The translations under genes were made by a program, and so were the position numbers. The notes under the pieces were generated by a model. It was not told where the DNA came from and made no database searches. It saw only the letters and a program-made list of their open reading frames with translations. Below are positions 57,819 through 64,000 of a stretch of DNA of 64,000 nt, piece after piece. Position 1 is the stretch's first letter, and every line of letters starts with the position of its first letter. Origin of the DNA: Nonomuraea endophytica (lineage in GTDB: Bacteria; Actinomycetota; Actinomycetes; Streptosporangiales; Streptosporangiaceae). The stretch lies in assembly GCF_014203235.1 (NCBI RefSeq), contig NZ_JACHIN010000008.1, positions 238,563 to 302,562 of the forward strand, given 5' to 3'.

Positions 57819-60800
57819 ATGAGTCCAAGGATGCTGGCGGGAATGACCATGGTCGCGGCGATGCTGGTGGCGCCTCCGGCGGGGGCAGACATTCGGGCCG
57901 AAGGCGCCCCGGCACGCGAAGACCCACAACCCGACGGACCGCCAACAGGCGACGCCATGACACGCGCGGCCGTTTCCCAGCGGGACCGGACAGCGCGGGG
58001 TGCGCCCGGAGAGCTGACGGCCCAGGGATCCACCACGGTGGCGCGGCCTGGTACTGATACGGAGTCGCGGAGGTCCTTCACCGGTGCGACACAAGGGAAT
58101 GACGGGGACTCGGCATCCAAAGGGCCTTTGACGGGCACGGCACCCAGGCAAACCGGCAGGGATCCGGCATCGCGCGAGCCTTCCGCGGACACGGCGCTTA
58201 GGTATCCCGGCCAGGACCCGGCATCGTGGGGGCCCTGCCCAAGGGTGGCGCCTAATCAGGCTGGCGGAGATCCGGCATCGCAAGGGTCCGCTGCAGAAGC
58301 GGCACGGCCGGAGACATCTAGGGACGCGGAATCGCGTGAAGCCTTCGCGGGCGGGACGTGGTCGGATTCTGCCGGGATCTGGGCAGGTCAAGGGCCTTTG
58401 GTTGGTGCGACATTGCAGCAAACTTCCGGCCTGGTGGCGGCCCACGGGCGTTCCGGGACGGCGAACTTCCAGAAGGCTGCTGTGGGGGCGGAGCCGTACA
58501 CGTTGTGGTTTGACGAGCCGGCGCCTGATTCCAACAGCGGGTGGGAGCAGCGGTCGTTGCCGATTGGCAATGGGGCGTTGGGGGCGACGGTGTTCGGTGG
58601 GGTGGCGGCTGAGCGGCTGCAGTTCAACGAGAAGACCTTATGGACCGGTGGGCCGGGGGTCAGTGACTACAACTACGGCAACTGGGACACACCGCGGCCG
58701 GGTGCCCTTGACGGCATTCGCGAACGTATCTGGACGGAAGGTGGGGTCAAGCCTGAGGACGTGCTGGCCGCGTTGGGGCACAAGTCCGACTCGCCGCGCC
58801 ATCGGCGCTTCGGGGCCTATCAGAGCTTTGGGGATCTCCGGCTGACCTTCAACCCGCCACCCACCGCTCCGGACAACGCCGCAGAGCGATCCGCCTCCGG
58901 CCCGATGACCGCCGGACCGTCGGGCTCGGGCTTGGGTTCGACGGTTTCCCGGTCAACCGCCCCTGGTCTGGCAACCTCCAGCCCAACATCCCCAGGTACG
59001 ACAGCCTCAGGTACGACGGCACGAGGCCCGGCAGGCTCGGGTTCAGCACCACACGATCCAGCACGGCAAGATTCAGCACCGCTGAGTCCGGCGGCACAAG
59101 GTTCGACACCACATGGTCCAGCGCCAAAGGGCGCGACCGCCCAGGGGCTGGCGAACTCAGAGCTGACGAACCCAAGACTGCCCTCAGGGCAGACAAACCC
59201 AAGGCCGATTAACTCAGGGCTGATGGCCTCCGGGTCGACTAACTCAGGGCCGATGGCCTCAGATCTGGCAGCCCAGGGGCCCGTCAGCACAGAACCAGCG
59301 GAAGCCAGCGAATACCGCCGCTACCTAGACATCTCCCAAGCAGTGGCGGGCGTCTCCTACACCTCAGCGGGCGTCCACTTCACCAGGGAGTACTTCGCCT
59401 CCGCCCCGGCAGGTGTGATCGTGGGCCGCCTGTCGGCAAAGGCACCAGGGCAAGTGTCCTTCAAGGCCGAGATCTCCACCCCGGCCAACCGCACCAGAAC
59501 CGCCAAGGCCGCCGACGGCCGGGTCACGGTCAAGGGCGCCCTGGCCAGCAACGGCATGCGCTACGAAACCCAGCTCCAAGTGGTCAACCGGGGCGGAAGC
59601 CGTACCGATGGAGCGGATGGGTCGGTGACGGTCACCGGTGCGGACGAGGTGGTGTTGATCCTCGGCGCGGGCACCGACTATGCAGCGAAATATCCGATGT
59701 ATCGGGGTGATGACCCGCATGCCAAGGTCACCGCCCAGGTGGATCGGGCGGTCAGGCTGGGGTATGACGGGCTGCTCGCGAGGCATCGGGCCGACTATCG
59801 GGGGCTGTTCGACCGGATGCGGGTGGAGTTGGGCGGGGTGATGCCGGCCGTACCGACGGATGAGCTTCTTGCCTCTTACGGCGCCGCACCGCAGGCGGAT
59901 CGCGCGCTTGAGCAGCTTTACTACCAGTTCGGGCGGTATCTGCTGATCTCGTCCTCCCGGCCGGGGTCGTTGCCCGCCAATCTGCAGGGTGTCTGGAATG
60001 TGCATGAGGCGCCGCCGTGGCAGGCCGACTACCACGTCAACATCAACCTGCAGATGAACTACTGGCCTGCCGAGATGACCAATCTCGGCGAGACGTTCGA
60101 GCCGTTTGCCCGCTATGTCGATGGGCTGCGCGAGCCAGGAGGGGTGACGGCGCGGCAGATGTACGGTGCGGATGGGTTCGTCGCGCACCATGCCTCCAAC
60201 ATCTTCGGCCATACGGGCGCTTGGGACCATCCCGCCTATTTCTTCCCCGAATCCGGCGCATGGCTGGCCGGTCAGCTGTACGACCACTACCGATTCACCC
60301 GCGATCGCTCCTTCTTGAAGAAGACGGCATACCCGGTCATGAAGGACGCCGCTCGCTTCTGGCTCGACTTCCTGCAGACCGACCCGCGCGACGGCAAGCT
60401 CGTCGCCATCCCCAGCCGATCGCCCGAACTCGGCCCGTCGGTGGCGGGCGCGTCGATGTCGCAGGAGATCTTGTGGCAGCTGTTCACCGAGGTCAGGGAG
60501 GCCGCGCTGGTGACTGGCGACCCGACCTTCGCGGCGAAGGCCAACAAGGTACTCAAGAAGCTCGATCCCGGTCTGCGCATCGGAAAGTGGGGCCAGCTTC
60601 AGGAATGGAAGGAAGACCTGGACGACCCGGACGAGACGCACCGCCACGTCTCGCACCTGTACGCGCTTCACCCTGGACGCCAGATCTCCCCGCGAACCAC
60701 CCCAGAGTTCGCGGAGGCCGCCAAGGTCTCGCTGAACGCCCGTACCGACGCGGGGACCGGCTGGAGCAAAGCCTGGAAAATCAACTTCTGGGCGCGCCTG

Positions 60801-61238
60801 CTCGATGGCGACCGGGCCCACAAACTGCTCGGCGACCAGCTCAGAACCAGCACCCTGCCCAACCTGTGGGATACGCATCCGCCGTTCCAGATCGACGGAA
60901 ATTTCGGGGCGACGGCGGGAATGACGGAGATGCTCCTGCAGTCCCATCTGGATGCCCTTGACCTGCTCCCCGCCCTGCCCGCCGCCTGGGCTGACGGCTC
61001 GGTGGACGGCCTGCGTGCGCGCGGGGCGTACACGGTGGGGCTGACGTGGAAGGGCGGCAAGCCATCCGAGATACGGCTTCGCGCCGATAAAGCGGGATTG
61101 GCGACGCTACGGCATGACATGTTCCGCATGCCGGTACGCGTCTACCAGAACGGCCGTCCGGTCGCCGCCGTGCGTCATGGCGACAAGCTCGTCATACCCA
61201 CCAAATCCGGTACGAGCTATCGCATTGTGCCCGCGTGA
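57819..61238 (+). CDS. Secreted GH95 alpha-L-fucosidase with two low-complexity insertions
   Basis: 1139 residues from the ATG at 57819 (GGAG five bases upstream). Signal peptide to about residue 23 (AGMTMVAAMLVAPPAGA). Residues 30-222 are a repetitive Ala/Gly/Ser/Pro linker with DPAS and RP motifs. GH95 begins at YTLWFDEPAP (about 227) and LPIGNGALGA (247). After FGDLRLTF (337-344) about 150 residues of Ser/Pro/Gly/Ala/Thr low complexity (347-497) interrupt the first beta domain, which resumes at EYRRYLDISQAVAGVSYT. Catalytic set intact: N741 and N743 in NINLQMNYWP, E870 in SRSPELG and D1026 in FQIDGNFGAT. Cleaves terminal fucose, or L-galactose in some members, from glycans such as xyloglucan. 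Confidence 0.9.
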   Translation: MSPRMLAGMTMVAAMLVAPPAGADIRAEGAPAREDPQPDGPPTGDAMTRAAVSQRDRTARGAPGELTAQGSTTVARPGTDTESRRSFTGATQGNDGDSASKGPLTGTAPRQTGRDPASREPSADTALRYPGQDPASWGPCPRVAPNQAGGDPASQGSAAEAARPETSRDAESREAFAGGTWSDSAGIWAGQGPLVGATLQQTSGLVAAHGRSGTANFQKAAVGAEPYTLWFDEPAPDSNSGWEQRSLPIGNGALGATVFGGVAAERLQFNEKTLWTGGPGVSDYNYGNWDTPRPGALDGIRERIWTEGGVKPEDVLAALGHKSDSPRHRRFGAYQSFGDLRLTFNPPPTAPDNAAERSASGPMTAGPSGSGLGSTVSRSTAPGLATSSPTSPGTTASGTTARGPAGSGSAPHDPARQDSAPLSPAAQGSTPHGPAPKGATAQGLANSELTNPRLPSGQTNPRPINSGLMASGSTNSGPMASDLAAQGPVSTEPAEASEYRRYLDISQAVAGVSYTSAGVHFTREYFASAPAGVIVGRLSAKAPGQVSFKAEISTPANRTRTAKAADGRVTVKGALASNGMRYETQLQVVNRGGSRTDGADGSVTVTGADEVVLILGAGTDYAAKYPMYRGDDPHAKVTAQVDRAVRLGYDGLLARHRADYRGLFDRMRVELGGVMPAVPTDELLASYGAAPQADRALEQLYYQFGRYLLISSSRPGSLPANLQGVWNVHEAPPWQADYHVNINLQMNYWPAEMTNLGETFEPFARYVDGLREPGGVTARQMYGADGFVAHHASNIFGHTGAWDHPAYFFPESGAWLAGQLYDHYRFTRDRSFLKKTAYPVMKDAARFWLDFLQTDPRDGKLVAIPSRSPELGPSVAGASMSQEILWQLFTEVREAALVTGDPTFAAKANKVLKKLDPGLRIGKWGQLQEWKEDLDDPDETHRHVSHLYALHPGRQISPRTTPEFAEAAKVSLNARTDAGTGWSKAWKINFWARLLDGDRAHKLLGDQLRTSTLPNLWDTHPPFQIDGNFGATAGMTEMLLQSHLDALDLLPALPAAWADGSVDGLRARGAYTVGLTWKGGKPSEIRLRADKAGLATLRHDMFRMPVRVYQNGRPVAAVRHGDKLVIPTKSGTSYRIVPA
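58857..59309. repeat. Low-complexity insertion inside the GH95 beta domain
   Basis: About 450 bp in frame. The DNA shows degenerate 20-30-bp units around GGTTC(G/A)(A/G)CACCAC, GGTCCAGC and ACTCAGGGC, with A/T in third positions far more often than in the flanking enzyme. It resembles captured repeat DNA more than duplicated coding sequence. A second such stretch encodes residues 30-222 (57906-58484). Confidence 0.8.
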
Positions 61239-61270
61239 ATACTGTCGGTGGAGGTTGATAGAAAGTTCTC

Positions 61271-61930
61271 GTGCTAGTCAACGACCTTCCCGCGCACGAG
61301 CGGCCGCGCGAGCGCCTCATGGCGTCCGGCGGCGCCGCGCTCGCCGACCGTGAGCTGCTCGCCGTGCTGCTCGGGTCCGGGTTCCGCGGGGCGGGCGCCG
61401 TCGAGCTCGCCGCGCGTGTCATCGAGCACTGCGGCGACCTCGGCGAACTCGCCCGCGCCGAGCCCCACCGCCTGCTCGCCGTCCCGGGCGTCGGTCCCGC
61501 GAAGGCCGCCCGCGTCGCGGCCGCCTTCCATCTCGTACGGCGGGCGCAGGCCGGGCCGGAGCGGGCCAGAATCACCGGCAGCTCCGACCTGGCCGAGGTC
61601 ACCGCGCCACTGCTGCGCGGGCACACGCGCGAACGGCTCGCGGTCGTGGTGTGCGACGGCCAGGGCGGCATCCTGCGACGCACCGTCCTGACGGAAGGCG
61701 GGGCCGACCACACACCGTTCCCGGTCCGCGAGATCATCACCACCGTGCTCACCATGGGCGGCGCCGCGTTCGGGGTCGCCCACAACCACCCGGCCGGCAC
61801 CCTCACCCCCAGCCACGCCGACCTGGCCGCCACGACCCGCCTGGCGGAGGCGGCCGACACCGTGGGCCTGCGCCTCCTCGACCACCTGATCGTCACCGAC
61901 ACCGCGTGGCGCCGCATCCCTACCGCGTAG
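61271..61930 (+). CDS. radC: RadC-like JAMM/MPN domain protein
   Basis: 219 residues from a GTG. N-terminal helix-hairpin-helix (LLAVPGVGPAKAARVAAAF near 72-90) and C-terminal RadC JAMM domain with zinc ligands H171 and H173 and D184 in HNHPAGTLTPSHAD, plus ERLAVVVCDGQGG near 119. The catalytic Glu of JAMM proteases is expected near GADHTPFPVREIITT. Cellular role of RadC is unsettled; the old link to recombination repair is doubtful. Starts 32 nt after the GH95 stop, so may be co-transcribed with it. Confidence 0.93.
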   Translation: MLVNDLPAHERPRERLMASGGAALADRELLAVLLGSGFRGAGAVELAARVIEHCGDLGELARAEPHRLLAVPGVGPAKAARVAAAFHLVRRAQAGPERARITGSSDLAEVTAPLLRGHTRERLAVVVCDGQGGILRRTVLTEGGADHTPFPVREIITTVLTMGGAAFGVAHNHPAGTLTPSHADLAATTRLAEAADTVGLRLLDHLIVTDTAWRRIPTA

Positions 61931-62637
61931 CCGCGCTTTGGCTGGGGGTACGGCGTGGGCGGGGGTGCCCGGGGGCCGAGAGCTTGGGCGGTCGAGAGCC
62001 CGGTTGGGTGGGCCGAGACCCCGGGGCTGGGCCGGGAGGGCGGGAGGGCGGGGCTGTGCGCGTTGCGCCGGGAGCCGCCGGGCAACGTCTCGCCGACGCG
62101 GCGCCAGACAAGCGTGGGGGCGGGCGTGGACGGGTGACGTGGGGGCGCGGGAGGCGGGGACGGTCGTGGGGGCGGGAGGGCGGAGGCTGTGCGCGTGGCG
62201 CCGGGAGCCGCCGGGCAACGTCTCGCCGACGCGGCGCCGGACAAGCGTGGGGATCGGCGGTAGAGGGGTGGGGCGTCGATGCGGGCGGAGGGGACAGGGA
62301 CGGGCGGGGGTGCGGGTGGGGACGCGAAGGGTGTTGGCGAGGGCGGGGGCGGGAGGGCTGTGGGTGTGGGGGTAGCGGACGGGACTGCGGGGTCGAGCAG
62401 GGGTGTGGAGGGGAGCGGACGGGACGTGCGGGGTGGGGCAAGGGGTGTGGGCGTAGCGAGTGGAAGGGGCGGGGGCGGGGCGAGAGGGCTGTGCGGTGTG
62501 GGGGGTAGCGGACGGGACGTGCGGGGTGGAGCAGGGTGTGCGGGTAGCAGGTGGGAGGGGCGAGGTGGGCAGGGAGTGGTGGGTGGGTAGGGGTGGGTGG
62601 CGCCGGGGACTTTTGTCGGCCCGGCGCCGGTCTACTG
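61931..62637. repeat. G-rich intergenic region with ~80-bp direct repeats
   Basis: 707 nt between convergent radC and the methyltransferase. An ~80-bp segment at 62041-62120 recurs at 62173-62252 with few changes (spacing 132 bp); both copies contain GGGCAACGTCTCGCCGACGC. From 62270 on, the plus strand is dominated by GGGnG runs with four or more GGG blocks in close order, compatible with G-quadruplexes. Degenerate GACGTGCGGGGTGG units repeat near 62405-62530. No gene supported. Confidence 0.8.
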
Positions 62638-63645
62638 CTACTGGGGCTTGCGGCCTATTAGGAGGGTGGTTAGTTCGTTCAGGGCTACCGGGCTGTCTAC
62701 CTGGAAGCCGGCTTCGCGCAGCCACCCCTCCCCCTGCGCGATCGTGTATTCCGACGAGCCGCTGAGCAGCGCCATGTTCAAGCTCATCAGCAACCCGAAC
62801 GCCGACTCCTCCCGCTGGTCGTCGATCATGCTGTCGTAGATGAGCAGGGCGCCGCCCGCGGGCAGGTGGTCGTAGGCGCGCTGGATGATCTGGCGGCGCT
62901 GGGACTCGACCCAGTCGTGGAGCACGTGCCCGATCACGTACACCTCGGTCTCGGGCAGCGGGTCGGTGAAGAAGCTGCCGGCCTGGAAGCGGACTCGGGT
63001 CCCCAAGTCGGTAGAGGCCACCAGCTCGTCGAATAGGGGGTTGAGGGGGGCCAGGTCGAAGGTGACGCCTTCCAGGTGGGGGTGGGCGGCGGCGATGCGG
63101 GTGGTGAGCATGCCGCGGCAGCCGCCGAGGTCGGCGAAGGACTTGACCGAGGACCAGTCGAACTTTTCGGAGATGGGGCGGCCGAGGAGGGTGGCGTAGC
63201 CGTCCATGCCTTCGGCGAAGGAGCGCGTGCGCTGGGGGGTGGCGTACAGGGCGGGCATGGGGTCGTCGACCTTGGCGCCGTGGGCCAGGTTGGCGGCCGT
63301 TTTGAGGAAGGAGGTCAGGTCGCCCCACGCGGGGTAGAGGCGGCGCTGGTTGAGGGCGAGGAAGCCGCCGATGTACTCGGGGGCGCCGGGGGTGAGGTAC
63401 GCGCTGGCCGCGGCGGTGGGGCCGTAGCCACTCGCGTCTCGGGTTAGCAGGCGCATGGCTACCAGCGCGTCGAGGAAGTCGCCGGCGACGTTCTGGTGGA
63501 GGCCGAGGTCGTCGCGCAGACGCTCGAAGGGGACGGGGCCGTCGGCGACCTTGGAGAAGACGCCGAGCTCGACGGCGGCGTAGAGGGCCTGGGCCTCGTA
63601 GAAGCCGGTGGCGGTCTTGATCAGGGAAGCTGCGGTCAGCGTCAT
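62638..63645 (-). CDS. SAM-dependent small-molecule methyltransferase (Methyltransf_2 type)
   Basis: 335 residues; AGGAGA seven bases before the ATG. N-terminal dimerisation/winged-helix region (SLIKTATGFYEAQALYAAVELGVF; QNVAGDFLDALVAMRLL) then SAM fold with SFADLGGCRGMLTTRIAAAHP near 166-186 and VIGHVLHDW near 232 holding the catalytic-site His. DLGGCRG is typical of actinomycete natural-product methyltransferases. Follows a second methyltransferase with a 10-nt gap, so the pair is one operon entering from the right. Confidence 0.87.
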   Translation of the reverse strand: MTLTAASLIKTATGFYEAQALYAAVELGVFSKVADGPVPFERLRDDLGLHQNVAGDFLDALVAMRLLTRDASGYGPTAAASAYLTPGAPEYIGGFLALNQRRLYPAWGDLTSFLKTAANLAHGAKVDDPMPALYATPQRTRSFAEGMDGYATLLGRPISEKFDWSSVKSFADLGGCRGMLTTRIAAAHPHLEGVTFDLAPLNPLFDELVASTDLGTRVRFQAGSFFTDPLPETEVYVIGHVLHDWVESQRRQIIQRAYDHLPAGGALLIYDSMIDDQREESAFGLLMSLNMALLSGSSEYTIAQGEGWLREAGFQVDSPVALNELTTLLIGRKPQ

Positions 63646-63655
63646 GGGCTGTCTC

Positions 63656-64000
63656 CTAGTCCTTGGTGAAGCAGAGGATGAAGGCGTCGCCGCGGGTGCT
63701 CGGCGTGTAGGCGGTGGTGGTGTAGGCGTGGTACGGCTGCCGCTCGACGACGACGCGGTCGAAGAAGCGCAGGTAGCGTTCGAGGATGGTGGCGGCGGAG
63801 GCGGTGCAGGTGGCGGCGTCGGGGACGTCTCCGTCGAGGGAGAACATGGGCACGAACGTGCCGCCGGGGCGCAGCGCGCGCACCACCTTGGGCATGAACG
63901 CGTCGAGCCTGGCCCGGTCCTCGAAGATGGCCTTGGGCAGTTCGGGGTCGAAGAAGACGCCGTCGTAGCTTTCGGGCCGGAGGGTCTCGACGTAGTCGAA
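63656..64000 (-). CDS. Class I SAM-dependent methyltransferase, C-terminal part (cut by window edge)
   Basis: 114 residues visible; the start lies beyond 64000. ESYDGVFFDPELPKAIF at the left and ALRPGGTFVPMFSLDG then YTTTAYTPSTRGDAFILCF resemble the C-terminal half of guanidinoacetate- or arginine-N-methyltransferase-like enzymes. Ends 10 nt before the next methyltransferase start. The substrate cannot be judged from this fragment. Confidence 0.75.
   Translation of the reverse strand, partial: FDYVETLRPESYDGVFFDPELPKAIFEDRARLDAFMPKVVRALRPGGTFVPMFSLDGDVPDAATCTASAATILERYLRFFDRVVVERQPYHAYTTTAYTPSTRGDAFILCFTKD

Noticed and set aside
61274..63328. Minus-strand open frame of about 680 codons across radC and the G-rich gap
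   Set aside because: It runs through a repeat-filled intergenic stretch and the antisense of two real genes; Pro/Arg/Ala-rich with no motif.

Overview
The window is high-GC DNA from an actinomycete. The clearest lineage markers are the linked rodZ-like/rimO/pgsA/pncC/clgR genes beside ftsK, a dapA-RNase J pair, many GTG starts, and many short overlaps between neighbouring genes. The mix of sugar-acid catabolism, signalling genes and a biosynthetic operon fits a filamentous genus such as Nonomuraea, Streptosporangium or a relative; that placement is inference. I saw no rRNA, tRNA, CRISPR array, insertion sequence or phage module.

Left edge (1-7.4 kb): a leftward operon NRPS (C-A-T-reductase) > MFS exporter > methyltransferase > kynurenine 3-monooxygenase, cut by the window edge. 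This set resembles part of a pyrrolobenzodiazepine or 3-hydroxy-4-methylanthranilate type pathway. A 15-bp palindrome separates it from a divergent GH3 hexosaminidase, which is followed by a ROK repressor.

10-22 kb: housekeeping and small regulatory genes: a membrane-anchored EEP-family phosphatase or nuclease, a cysteine-free Rrf2 regulator, an MFS/TetR pair with a double operator, a Nei-type DNA glycosylase, then clgR, pncC, pgsA, rimO, a RodZ-like protein and ftsK on the minus strand.

22-30 kb: a signalling module. A soluble 1737-residue hybrid histidine kinase carries ten 92-residue HAMP units (276 bp in the DNA). It is followed by a stand-alone response regulator and faces a divergent HATPase-PAS-GAF-GAF-PP2C phosphatase.

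30-48 kb: sugar-acid catabolism. galM and a LacI regulator diverge from an epimerase-like gene and an enolase-superfamily gene across a nested operator. Next come a uronate-dehydrogenase-like gene, a binding protein and two permeases with no ATPase, an IclR regulator, kdgD, an alpha-ketoglutarate-semialdehyde-type dehydrogenase and glucarate dehydratase (gudD). A 16-bp palindrome GTTCA-N6-TGGAC occurs in front of the ABC operon, the IclR gene and gudD, suggesting one hexuronate/aldarate regulon ending at alpha-ketoglutarate. A secreted intradiol dioxygenase with a chitin-binding-like tail and a PLP decarboxylase lie inside this region.

48-64 kb: a DUF402 protein, a two-component system with a divergent ABC-2 exporter, RNase J and dapA, a GntR regulator, a GH95 fucosidase, RadC, and two methyltransferases at the right edge, the last one cut.

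A feature running through 39.8-62.6 kb is simple-sequence expansion: intergenic tandem repeats with 15, 25, about 50, 132 and 144 bp periods, and large low-complexity insertions inside two conserved enzymes (about 170-180 residues in the aldehyde dehydrogenase, about 150 residues in GH95). One array copies a gene's stop codon eleven times in frame.
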